Assembly: GCA_025617745.1 (NCBI GenBank)
Contig: CM046857.1
Span: 25,327,761-25,391,760, forward strand
DNA: 64,000 nucleotides
Origin: Heliocidaris erythrogramma
Lineage: Eukaryota; Echinodermata; Echinoidea; Camarodonta; Echinometridae
Direction: 5' to 3'
The position numbers and the translations under genes are program-made. Positions 34,859 through 46,706 of this stretch are shown piece by piece. A model generated the notes under the pieces. It made no database searches, was not told where the DNA came from, and saw nothing but the letters and a program-made list of their open reading frames with translations. Every line of letters starts with the position of its first letter. Position 1 is the first letter of the stretch.

Positions 34859-35939
34859 AGAGATCTTTCTCATTTTGTTTTATTTTCCTGGGCTTTTTTA
34901 AATTTCTGTCGGAAGTTCAATGTTTCTTTGTTTATCTAATCTTCTCAAATAGAGATTATTTAGATTATACCTGTATTCAGTGGATCTCACTGCGGATCGT
35001 CGGTATATACGTGGTTGAAATCCCTGCCCCTATACAACACTCACGCCTTAGACATTAATTTAGATTTGCAACACTCTTGTAAGATTATAAAAAAGATAAC
35101 GATTGCAGGATATAAATCCGGGATATTAATTTCCAAAAGCTCTGTTTAATCTCATATAGGGACGTTATTATTATCTAAATAGTAACTAACTAGTAACTAA
35201 AAATTTGAATTTCCTCGAGTTGCAGATTTCCTGGGTTATCAGCCAAATGGCAAATTGGCTCTAAATCTTAGTGACGTCACACCAGTCGTGCGATATTTTG
35301 TACGATTTGAAACCTATTTGGCCATGGCTTCCTACTAGAAGGCCTGTAATACAGCAACGTTTCGCTTTTTATTATTCATATCATTATCCAGAATATAATT
35401 AAGGACGGCTGATTTTTTTAAAAATTTCTTCAAAGGCCCATCTCTAATTAAAAATATTGAGATCCTATTACATTAAAATAAAGTTTTAATTTGAATAGAT
35501 AACGCATAGTACGTTCAAATCAACTATTTAAACCGTTTTTGTTTTAAATCTTTTAAGTTGGCAGAATTTCTTATCATAGATTTTAAGGCATCTATGAAGC
35601 AAGGCGTCAACAATGTTTGTTGCAATATTTCATATTGCAGCACAGCAATTTTATAATTAAAAGCTTATCATTTTTAAGGATAAGTGATTCACAGCGTCTC
35701 TAAATAAGTAATGCGAAAATACACCTAATATCCTTTTTTATTCATGCTGTTTTCAAATCAGGTATGGGGGCTTCTAATTTTCCCATAAGCAAATTTGCAC
35801 AATTGACATGAAGAAAGGGTGCACCGCCACACAAACAAAAAAAGTATTTCAATCCTGAACGAAAAAAGGGAGATTCGAAAGGACTGATAATACCTTGTGT
35901 CACAAGGGAAACATTGTACATGAATTAGGTATAACTATA
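34859..35939. other. AT-rich non-coding stretch
   Basis: Nothing recognised. Confidence 0.55.
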
Positions 35940-36650
35940 CACGCTTTCTATTTTACCCCGTGCATTTTTACGGGGGCAGATTAGCGCAAAAAGCAGCCGG
36001 CATTGAGCGCGGCAAAAAATTTTCCCGCCGAAAAACCATTTCAGCTCCCGTGAGTCCCCCGCTTCGCATTCACTTAATGGATTCTTCTAATTCCGCGGCT
36101 CTATTGTGTGCCTGCCACTTTTCTTTCCGTGCAGTTTTGAAGCGCCACAATCATAGCCAGAAAAAGAGCCGAGTTTCAGATGGAGAGAAGGAAAGAGAAG
36201 CCTCTAAGAGTGCCTTTCCAACCAATCTCGACAAGATTTTCCCCAAGTTGATCGTCGAGAAATCGAGTTCCAAATCGGATCCGGCATCATTTAATGAAAT
36301 TAGCGACGTAAATATCTCCCGTAGCAATAAAATATTAATCAAATTACGGGTCAGGCTATAGAATCCCTTTTTTGGCCGCTGTAAGCTCAATGCTATTACC
36401 GATTTTTTTTCGCTCGTCTTTGCCTTCTACGCTCGCCAATCTCTTCGGGATGACTGGCCAATACCACGGGCAAGTCAAGCGGCATGGCAAGGTACCTAGG
36501 GACTCCTTCTGCGTCGAAATTCAATTTGAATCCTGTAATGCGTAGCTCAAGCAGAAGTGTAAGCGAACTAATTGATATTGCTTCCAAACAGCAAACTTTG
36601 GTGTCTTGCCAACTCCTGGATGGATACAGAATCGGTTGTGAAAGGACTTG
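35940..36650. promoter_or_regulatory. Candidate cis-regulatory block
   Basis: About 700 bp of complex, comparatively GC- and CpG-rich sequence without simple repeats or inverted repeats stands out from the AT-rich surroundings. A 133-codon frame crosses it (35960-36361) but has no recognisable domain. Regulatory function is inferred only from composition. Confidence 0.25.
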
Positions 36651-37461
36651 AGGCTGGGGTGAGAGAGGAAAAGTAGGTCTTATGCTTCGGCTAGCAATCA
36701 GTGTTAATGGCGCCCAATTTTTCTTGTTACCGGTTTAGACTGCGAAGGGGGAATAGCGGTATTAAGAATGCATGGGGGTCTAGTGATAAGCAAGTTCATA
36801 CACTGGCGGGTTCGGGGTACAACCGGCCAGTATACCCCTGTTTATAGCATACCTTAAGTACACAAGAGAAATGTGCCCCCCCCCCCCCTCCCCTTGAAAT
36901 TTTCGACCCAAAAGCACCTGAAAGAAATTTTGATAACTTTTTTTTGTTGTTGCTTGTCAGAGTTTTGGTGCCATAATTTAAAAATTTAGAAATGTGATGA
37001 CATTTGGGGAGGGGTATTAAGAAAAAGTCGGGCTGTTCCCCTTTAAAAAGAGAGACCTGGATGCACCCCAGACTTCACATGCATTCTTAAGGCACTTAGT
37101 AGAAGAATAAGGAGAACACGAGGACAAGCATGTGCCATTCTTATTCGTTGCTACTCAGAATCATTTAGGGATTCGTGAAATGTCACAAAGAATAATAGGC
37201 CTGATTAGAAAAAAAAAAGATATTGGGGATTTATTACAAAAATTGAAACGGAAAATCTACAACGCTGTGAAAAAAGACCTTTCTATGACGGATACTGTCT
37301 TTCAAACATAACTGATTATTCCTTTCCTACCTAATCTTTTTCTTATATTTTTTTCTTTATATGTCATTTATCTTGCTATATAAAGTGGTTTCATGTTTTT
37401 TTTTTTTTAGTCGATGTAAATACTTGTTTTTAACTGCGAAATATCACGGGATCACAGTATA
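36651..37461. other. Non-coding spacer
   Basis: No gene. There is a C run at about 36876-36887 and short T runs. Confidence 0.55.
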
Positions 37462-38133
37462 TATATGTGACCAGGCACCACAAAACCACCAAAAAGTCAC
37501 ACTGTGTGATTTTTCAGTTAGAGCTCAATCAATGTGTTTTGGTTGGCATGGTCAAATTTTAGTTTTGGGTATTTCCTGAAAGAGTATAATTTTTTCTAAG
37601 TAATCTAAAAATTTGGAGGTACCAAACAATCTAAAAGTGGTAATTTTGACAGTTTTTTTTTTTGACTTATGTGTGTGTCTTCTCTGGATTTTGTTGTATT
37701 ACTTTTCTTTTTTACGACACTGAATACTTGTCTCATTTTGATCTCCCATAAATTTTAAACGGAGTAAGTTCTTGATACTTGTGCACTATAATGAACATGA
37801 TATGACTAATTAGTATGCCACGTTTTAGTACAATCTGATAATTCCTTCATAGAAATTTTCATTGAGTTCTAATCCTCCCTTTGTCACCTTAGCACAACAC
37901 CTTGCAAGTCAGAGTGCTTCTATATACTGCAAACTGTAAACCCTTATTTCTCAGAAGTAACATTATGAGGGACTGTGCATTCTTCTCTTTGTACAGTGAG
38001 TTAGGAACATCCAATGCTAATGAGTTACATTTATCATTTTAAAGCTGAGAATCTGCTCTTTCAGAATCAGACCTTAACTAAAAATTCATATCTGGCGACT
38101 TTTTGGTGGTTTTGTGGTGCCTGGTCACATATG
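37462..38133. mobile_element. TIR DNA element, about 670 bp, non-autonomous
   Basis: The left TIR (to 37498) reads ATATGTGACCAGGCACCACA then AAACCACCAAAAAGTC. The right TIR (38097-38133) is its inverse. The arms are near-identical for about 36 bp. The AT-rich interior has no transposase. TA-rich flanks are compatible with a TA target but not decisive. Confidence 0.82.
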
Positions 38134-38154
38134 TATTTTTAAATAGTGAGTGTG

Positions 38155-38275
38155 GGTGTGGTGTGTGTATGTGTATGTGTATGTGTGCGAGAGAGAGAGA
38201 TAGCGATAGAGAGAGAGAGAGAGAGAGAGAGAGTGGAGGGGGAGAAGTGGGTGTGAGAGAGGGAGGGGCGGGGGG
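38155..38275 (+). repeat. GT then GA simple repeat
   Basis: GTGTAT-type units give way to a GA run (about 38190-38233) and G-rich sequence. Confidence 0.93.
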
Positions 38276-40007
38276 TTATAGAGCCAGAATAAGACATACT
38301 TATAAAATTTCTAGATTAAAAAAAATATGAAATCCTAAAACACACTCCGAATAACTCCCAATACGCGTAGAGTGGTTATTGCCGAAACACCCTTTTTATT
38401 TTACAAATGGCCTCCTATGATATATAACTTCAAATCAAACGCGGGCAGTGATCATAAGCCGATCATAATTAATCTCCATGATGAATTAGCGCGCTCACAG
38501 GACGTGATAATTATTTATTAGTTATGAAAACAGAAACGGATAAAACAAGCCATGGCTCCAAAGAAACACCTGTTTACCCCGTCTAGCTTTCAAACGATTG
38601 AAGGTCAATCGCAAAATCATCATTTAGACGCTATTTAGGCGTTTTATTGTTTTTCTTTTCTGTCGCCAATTCAATGAGGCCCGACCTTGAATCGCTTGTA
38701 CCTGATCCGGATTCATCTTCGTGTAATTGTGCGGGATTGGGTCGTATTTCATAACTGACAGGTGCATTGGGATGGTAGAGAATAGAGGGTGATTTATCAA
38801 TTAACGTTGGGTTTAATAAGAAGTCAGGAACGTACGGGATATCGGTGGATTTCTACCGGGAAAGGACGCGGCCATCCGCTGTATCCCTGTCTCCAGAGGC
38901 GCTGAATTTTTCATGGAGTGGCCTGAAATATTCATGTCAAATATGTCCAATTATTTTGCATTAAAAAGTACATCGACGTCAGACCATACAGCGTTTGTAG
39001 GTCACCCTATTGCCTGTGATTTTAGTTAAACAACCATCGCAACCATTTCTTTTGATGGAAGATAAACTGACTTGAATGATTAGTTTTATATATAATAGAT
39101 GACATATTTAGATAAGAAATGTAGGAATTAGACGTAATAGGCCAGTTCATTTTTTTATGATTATCTGTATTTTTAGAATTTGCATCTAGATAGAAAAGAG
39201 AATTTCAACGTAAGCGGGAAATAGCTCGACCCCTTTTCCCTAAAGCAATGCTCTTGGGGATCATTTGATCAATATCCTAAAAGAAAACTCAATATTGTTG
39301 CAAAATAGCACAGCATCAAGGTTTTGGGATACTGAAGGCAGGGATGGATACAAGATCTTGAAAAGGGGTGGGGGCACGATAAAAAAAAGATATCTGCATG
39401 ACAAGCAACAAAAATACCACAAAGGTCTACTTAACATGCTTAAGGTGAGTTATGTGTCGAAAATTTGAAAATGGAACGCACATCTTTGGTTGCCTACTTG
39501 TGGCATACCAGTTGGTTTTTAAAAGTGGGGGGGGGGGGGGGGCTCGGGCCCTGGTTGTCCCCCACCTCCCCCTAACATGCCCAAAGCCACCAGAGCTCAA
39601 CAAATATCTTTAAAAAGTTATCGAAACTCGTTGCATATAGAGACAGCTGAATTAAGTCATTGATGCAAAGACCGTGTCGAGTAGTCAACCATGTAAAGAC
39701 TTCTATTAAATTCTTCACTCCAATCTTGATATGAAATTTGTTTTTCATTAAAAAATACCGAAAACTTACCAAGTATGAAGGTAAGATAAAATGAGTTTGG
39801 AGACTAATATAAGGTGGTGATTGTGCTCTCTCAAGTGTCGATTGTCATATGAAATTTAGATTTGATGAATCTTCAATATTTGGACCATTTGTTATACGTT
39901 TTAATATCTTTGACAGAATTCTTTCATTAAAAATTTTGAAGGAATGCCAAATCGATTAGCATTGAAAACCGTCGGCCCCAGGGTGGCAGAAGGAGGGGTG
40001 GGGAGGA
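38276..40007. other. Non-coding spacer containing a regulatory candidate
   Basis: The block 38430-38780 is complex and repeat-free, with several TAAT and GATTA-type cores (ATAATTAATC, GATAATTATTTATTAG, GGATTC, GGGATT). G runs occur at 39527-39542. No gene is recognised. Confidence 0.35.
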
Positions 40008-40045
40008 GGGGGGGGGGGGGGGGGGGGGGGGAGTGGTGGTGGTGG
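40008..40045 (+). repeat. G24 homopolymer and GGT repeat
   Basis: A run of 24 G (40008-40031) followed by short GGT units. Confidence 0.95.
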
Positions 40046-40363
40046 AAGGATTAACCTAATCAGTCTCATAGTATATTGTAGATGATTGAGTTTCATTTGG
40101 TCACCCCTCAAAAAATAATAAATACCTTGCCTTCAGTTTCTACTTTTAAAGTATTGGCGCCGTCACACGCCACAGCAGGTTTTCTATGTCATTTTTTCTC
40201 ATTTTTTCGCTAGAGTCACAGTCAAAATATTAGACTGTCAGGATGCACATACATGTCAGAGTTAACCATAGTTTTTATAATACCGTACCCTTTTGTGTTA
40301 TTATTTTAAACGATCGAAATATGCTTGGTCATATAGATAGAAGGGGGCGACTATTGCTACTCC

Positions 40364-40424
40364 TACCACCACCACCACCACCACCATCATCACCACCAGG
40401 TCACCACCACCACCACCACCACGA
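40364..40424 (+). repeat. CAC trinucleotide repeat
   Basis: Two blocks of tandem CAC separated by a short AGGT interruption. Poly-His and Pro frames here are artefacts. Confidence 0.93.
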
Positions 40425-41267
40425 ATACAACAACTGATACAAACGTGACGACTACTTGAAAGCCTGAGCAAAATTAGATAAAGCAGGGGTAATAATATCA
40501 TTCACCTTTTAGTATCCTCTGGAGAAAGTGTTCTACCTCTTCTTCTCCCCCTCATACTACTTCTACATCTACTGCTGATTAGTAAATCAAGATCATAAGA
40601 ATATACGTAATTTATTGAGTGAACAAATATATAAACGTTACGTAAACAGAAAAGATTGTTTTGGAATCTGAATTTAGCTTCCACTAGGAATATCCTTTAA
40701 TTGGATCTTAAAATGCACAATGTTATAACCTGAAAAAGTAAGAGAATTGCATGATATGGCATTTAACAAGACATTGAGGGGATGTTTTTATCCCCGCTCG
40801 AGTCATCCAGTCATTCCTCACTATATTACGGCCCTAGGGCTTAGTTTGTAATAGTTTCAAATGACACGTTCCTTGTAATTAGCTAGACTCCCCGACTTTG
40901 CAGGGGTGGTGAAGTCATGCCTTGGTAAATAAATGTCGGAATTGAAATGAGCGTGTCGTCATCTCCTTAAAAATGACGCCATTTGCAAGGGAAAATAACC
41001 TTACCCGATTGATTGAAAATATCATGTTATAGGTTTTTCGTATCAAGATTCTTTTACTATTTTATAGGGAACTTCCCGATGGAGAATAAGTAACTCCGAG
41101 ATCGTTGTGATGAATAAATATTTAGTTGATATTTTTCTAGCTTTACAGGATATGGTTTCTCATCCAAACCCTTTTTTTCTTTATTCTCTCAGACATCTGT
41201 CTCCCACGAAGCCCTATTTTTCTGCTCAATTCTTTAACGGACAAACCTCATACATGTCACAAATGAA
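40425..41267. other. Non-coding spacer
   Basis: No gene or element recognised. Confidence 0.55.
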
Positions 41268-41410
41268 CATTTAAAGATAAAGTTGAGTTCTGGTCATGCG
41301 ATCATTGTGAAAGAAATTATATCAAAGAAATTGGGAAAGGTTGATCCTGTTCTACATAAGAATTAGTGTATAATGTGAGGTTTTAGAATCATCAAAATGA
41401 TAAGAAATCT
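41268..41410. mobile_element. MITE, family B, copy 3 (inverted, partial)
   Basis: The reverse complement matches 3733-3876: landmarks TTTAAAGATAAAG, GAGTTCTGG, GGGAAAGGTTGATC, ACATAAGAATTAGTGTAT and TGAGGTTTTAGAATC. It includes one end of the element. Confidence 0.75.
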
Positions 41411-43727
41411 ATCACCTGGATGTAAATTCTCTCCAAATGAATTACATTAGAGACAACTGAGTCTGTTTTATTTTTACAGGCCTATTCTGAAGCCCAAACA
41501 TGTCGACAAATCTTACGGTAATAAAAATTATTTTTCTCCTTCCTTTTATGGGTTCTAGTAACGACTGCATAAAACATGTAGTTTGGGAATCTTTGACAAA
41601 ATAATCTCCTAACTCCCATAGACTTAATACAAGGGCCACCCGGTTCCCATAGTCCACGGGTTAATTGTCTTTCTGTTTTTGTATTATGTACAAAAGAATA
41701 ATACTGGAAGCGACAGATTCTGTACTGATTCGTTAAACTAAAAACTAATTATGCACATGATCCACATTTTCTCTTCCTTCGATTTCCAGCTTAATACACT
41801 GTTACCATTAAACAAAACTGACTATATACAATCCGAGAATAGCAATCAAAACGAAATCAATGTTCCCTGACGGTAAATTCACAGGATGATTTCTTTCATC
41901 GCCGCCGTCTCTGAAAAACTCACTTTCGCCATAACATGCATAACCTGTAGTGCTTCTTCTTCAACTGTTCAAGGCGCTTCTACTTTATGCACCTATCAGA
42001 CTCCAAGCTTGAGGGATTCAAGTCTGTTCCGCTGTCAGGGTAAGTGATACAGTATCGGGTATCAACGTTCTTTCTCGCCTGCCTCACCCCATCACCCGAT
42101 TCGAGGCTTCACACCCGCTTAAATTAAAAATCGACGGGCAGGAGGAGAATGTAACTCGAAAGAAATCGGAGACCCGGATTATACCCCTTTTTTCCTCCAA
42201 AGTAGTCATAAAAATACATTGGCATGGAGCTGGGATGCGATCCGACACCAGATAATTGAATTGAATTAGCAATTCTGTTGAGCAAATTAGCCCCTGTATA
42301 TCGTCAGCGAAGAGGGAAGAGAAGAGAGATGTGAATATAGAAAGAGAACTGTTAATACTCAGTATCGGTTTTCTGTTACATTCGATGGCGGATTTCGTGG
42401 TCGCTCCGAGTAGATGTCGAGAAAAAAAAAATGTCACCCGTTTCTTTCTTTGTATCATTTCTTTAGGCTGCGCCTTGATACTTCTCTTCCTCCTCCTTCT
42501 TCATTTCTCTTTCTTTTCGTTCTTTTCCTTTATATCCTTCTTGTCATGTCTTGTTGTTGTTGTTCTTCTTCTTCTTGTTCTTGTACTTCTTCATCATATT
42601 CAACTGCTTTCCCCATCGCACCAAAAAACTTCTATCACTTTGCATGGTTCTAAAAGATTATTCTTAAGCAAAATTAATCGTTTCGTTATCCCGCGACCCT
42701 TCCAGAAAAAAAAATCGGGCGGACACCTTTTCCCACCCGGACAGCATTTCTGGTGAAATCCATACGCTAGCGCGCCAGCTGTCATCAAGTAACTGCTCGT
42801 GATTCTCAAAGATGGGGTGAAAGATGTCACTTTTCACCCAAGAAGTCACGGTTTTGTCTCTTACCAGTGCCCCTGGAGTGGTTAAAGATTTTCTCGACTT
42901 TTCGAAACGACCAACAATGCTCACAAAATTAAAAAGAAAATTACGCTAATTGTAAAATAATACATATTGTTATTTGTGTTTGTTTGTTTGCGTGACTGGT
43001 TTCTGCAATTATCATTTTAACATACATTTTCATGCGCCTGAATGCGAAAATGATATCATTTTTCAAAAACAGTACGTAAAGAGAAAATGTAGGGGGAAAT
43101 AGGTTACACGCTTAATACCGATGAATGTAAATAAGATATTGGAGGGCTTTCTTATGTGTCATAATATTGTCAGAGCCATTAGAAACTACTAATTGTAGAA
43201 GTCTGTCAAACGAATGTAATGGAAAATAAATTTAAAAAAAATTTAATCAAGAAAAATGAAGGAATCGTACCGATCCTGCCCTTAAATACTTTGTCCCATA
43301 TTTGTGAGGATATTTTCAGTGTATGCAGATTTTCATAATTTGTACGTGTTTTGCTTGTCCGAATGAGGCATACTAATGTCTCAGATATAAATTCCTAGAA
43401 AGTTTAGTTTCACTGCATTTGTAGTTTTATACCAGTAACTGTATACCATTACTCATATCATGATAAAAGCCCCAAATTGGAAAACTCAAATATTAACAAG
43501 AAAATAAATGAAGATTACTAATGTTATAATGAAACACTTAAGAATAAAAAAATATAATTGGATGATTTGTGCCATGTTGTTAATGATATCAATCAAATAC
43601 ATTTTGCACAAAATAATTTTCTCTTACAAATATCTTTGTAAAATTAATGATACAAAATTATATTCATGAATATCATTTGCATTAATCATATTAAATTGAC
43701 AAACTGGGTCTTTGACGATGTATAGGT
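41411..43727. other. Non-coding spacer
   Basis: No gene. A TTC/TTG-rich pyrimidine patch lies at about 42475-42600. The block 42680-42910 is complex. Short overlapping frames on both strands lack domains. Confidence 0.5.
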
Positions 43728-43739
43728 TTGATGGTTGAT

Positions 43740-43940
43740 GGTTTATTTTACCTGACTGGTAAGAAAGCATATGTATGCTTGAAAGTAAGCAACCAGAGGA
43801 CCGACGGATTAAAGTCCTCTCCGAGGGACTTGGTAATGAGGATTAATGCCTTACCAAAGGGCAATAGCGCATCCACTTGTTTTCGCACCCGAGTCACCCA
43901 GTTACGAGACCACTGCTCTATACCACTGAGCCATTGAGCC
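43740..43940 (-). mobile_element. tRNA-derived SINE
   Basis: From about 43939 downward on the minus strand is a tRNA-like head with box A TGGCTCAGTGGTATAG and a degenerate box B (GGTGCGAA). It is followed by a body with ATTAATGCCTTACCAAAGGG (plus orientation, about 43842-43861), a relative of the body in the SINEs at 8.3 and 12.3 kb. Confidence 0.65.
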
Positions 43941-44572
43941 TCCTTCTCTATGCAAATGCGTAGGTGTGCACAACATTTCGAGTTAATCAGTCGCTCCTCA
44001 GCAGAAATGCTGGCAGACCCCCCCCCCCCCCCCTTCCTCCATCCCTTAGACCTCAAAACCCTCCAAAAAAGCCTAGTCTTTTTAGGGTTCCCAGTTTGGG
44101 TGCCAATCACACCCGACAATCAATGCGAGCTAAGAAATCAGGAGAAATTGTCCATGACTATCACTAATTACATCTGTACTTCATGAAAACAAGCTGCACG
44201 CTTATATGGAGCAATGTTGATAGTGATGAAGATAACATCAAGGCTATATCTCCTGCAATTTGCATAATTAATAGAGAAGATGAATTCAGTGTTTATATAC
44301 ACGTTTTAGGCTTCGTTCATCATCATCGTGCACATATTCATTAACTATAATTATTACTATCATGACTATGGTGTTGTACATCCATAATCTTATTTCCTTG
44401 ATTTAATTGTACATCTTATGATTACATATGGATATAAAATCGATTTATAGTATTTTAATTATTTTATATCATAATATAAGATGATTTAACTGGATAAGGA
44501 TTTCGTTGATGGATGCAATGGCATCAATTGGCTGTAGTCATAAATATACCATTATTTGATAACGTTCATTAA
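43941..44572. other. Non-coding spacer with C16 run
   Basis: A run of 16 C lies at 44018-44033. The rest is AT-rich without features. Confidence 0.6.
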
Positions 44573-44740
44573 AAAACGATCGCAAAAACTTTTAAAAAAT
44601 ATATAATTATAAAAAAACCTACACTCATTTCATGCGAACATTACAATGACGTATTACGTAATCCGACCATGATTTCTACGAGATAGTATTGAAAATGCCC
44701 TTGAGTTAATTTCTCGAAAGTCTTTGCAATCGTGTTTTCA
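44573..44740. mobile_element. MITE, family A, copy 2 (diverged)
   Basis: It shares with 2724-2921 the central GCGAACATTACAAT and CGTATTAC-TAATCCGA stretches and the right arm GCCCTTGAGTT-A-TT-TCGAAAGT. The left arm is more eroded. Confidence 0.7.
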
Positions 44741-45776
44741 GAGTTTTTAAGTATCCTAAAAAGCGATATTTATCAATTGCAGCCTAGTTGTTATGTAGGG
44801 CCTACCTAAACTCTAAATTTCATCATCTTTGATAGAGGAACACTGGTTTTGCGATTCATACTTCGTCTCTCAATTCAAATTTTCATTTTGCAGTCAGTAG
44901 ATAATAAATTGGGAGAATTATTGACATGTCATGGATATACTAAGGACGTTACTTAAAACGTTGTTTACGAAATAAATAAACATGTGTTATACCCATCAGC
45001 TAACATGCACTGCCATGAGAAACGAGTTTTCTATACAATCGTCTCACTTTTTATCCTTTCAAAGTTTCAAAACGACACAGCCTCGTCTTATTTTATTGAT
45101 ATCAATAGCTCTACACGGTTATTGTTTTGGGCGGAATCGGTAAAATTCATATTCCCTCACTTTTGTGTGTCGGTAAACAGTTTATTGCACGGTAGCTGCC
45201 TGTAAATGAAAGCAATATTTTCTCAACTGAGCGATCGAATTGTAAAGGAAAGGGGGAAAAGAAAGACGGCTTATACAATAGAAATTTAAGTGAATAACAC
45301 GTGTAAGCATTCAAGACGCGCAAGCAGTCTTCATCGACGTGAACTTCGTCACGCGCAGTGCGCAATGCAACACAGCGGGATATTATGTGCGAAGTTAATA
45401 CGCGTACGCTGGAGTCACCGCTTTCAATGGAAGCATTTGGGCAACAGTCCTCAATATAAGGTATATTTTCACACGATATGAAAACACCTAAACAAATCGA
45501 AAGGAAAAAAGAGATCGAAATCAATATACGCCTTCAATCTCGCAGTTTCCACTGCTCTGCCGTATCGTAAGCTTTCCCACATGAAATGTTAATGATGTGG
45601 GAATGCATATTCAGAAAGTTATAGAATAGTATACCATGAGAAAGCTTGCTCACTCCTTATTTCTCTCACATCTCTCTCTCTCTCTCTCTCTCTCTCTTGC
45701 TGAGAACATTTCGGATCGTTATTTATTCTACACCAGTGTTGGAGTTCACACAAAAAATACAGAAGTTTCAAGCTTT
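44741..45776. other. Non-coding spacer with CT repeat
   Basis: A CT microsatellite lies at about 45670-45699. No gene is recognised. Confidence 0.55.
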
Positions 45777-46493
45777 TAAATAATGTACTTTGATAGTTCA
45801 AAATGATTAGCATTCACCATACTTTTCAATGAAAGCATTTTCAGTGTTTTTCTAACCATTTTAAAAAATATCTTTCGTTCCAAAGAGAGATTCATGAAAA
45901 TGTTGTTGTTCGTAGACACGGTGGAGGAAACTGTTTCGCCAAACCTTTATTTTTCATAGAAAGTCACAGTAGTTATACTTTTGGAGGTTACACTTTTAAG
46001 CATTATTTGAATATAGTTCTAATGTTAGGAAGACATAATTATTGAACGGGCATACTCAGATAGGTTTGAATGAAACTTGAATTATTCGTTATTAATTTTT
46101 CGGGTTTCAATTGTAGTTTATTTTCTCCGTGCATTTTTGAGAATGAACATGAAATACTAATGCCCATTGGCCGTTGTTTTAGATATTGGTCTGGTAAACA
46201 GAAGATCTTCAGATTATTTCATCAATCAAAATATGCGACTATTCATTTTAGGCGTGCATCCATTGATTTTGTAAAAAATCTATGTTGAATGGAAAATTAA
46301 TGGGAAATACATATCAAATTGGCGATACAGTTTCCTCCACCGTGTCTACGAACAACAACATTTTCATACAGCATGGATCTCTCTTTGGAACGAAAGATAT
46401 TTAAAAAAAAACGATTAGAAAAACACTGAAAATGCTTTCATTGAAAAGTATGGTGAATGCTAATCATTTTGAACTATCTAAATGCATTATTTA
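45777..46493. mobile_element. Foldback element with about 165-bp inverted arms
   Basis: The left arm (45777-45940) and right arm (46321-46493) are inverted copies of each other with few mismatches and one small indel (extra TACAGC-type bases near 46367). They share TTCAAAATGATTAGCATTC, GAAAGCATTTTCAGTG and AGACACGGTGGAGGAAACTG. The unique 380-bp centre has a 72-codon frame (46070-46288) with no recognisable domain. The type (foldback transposon or inverted duplication) is unresolved. Confidence 0.8.
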
Positions 46494-46706
46494 GCCATCT
46501 GCAACCATGCTTTTATCAAAAAACCTAGAAAAAAATGCGGTTGAAAGAAATTGTTTCCCTTTATTTAAACACATTAAGCGGTACTCACTGTGTATGAATC
46601 TTTGCAGTATATTTCATAGCATTATCTATGTACGGTTTACATGAAAATATTGCATTGTGAATCAATTAACTGCATAATACCTCTAAGTTGCATTTACGAA
46701 ATGATC

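Noticed and set aside
35960-36361. 133-codon frame
   Set aside because: No domain, no splice-site pattern or neighbour exon, and the length is compatible with chance in a GC-richer patch; kept only as part of a regulatory candidate.
46070-46288. 72-codon frame in the loop of the 45.8-kb foldback as a transposon gene
   Set aside because: Too short and without any transposase or other motif.
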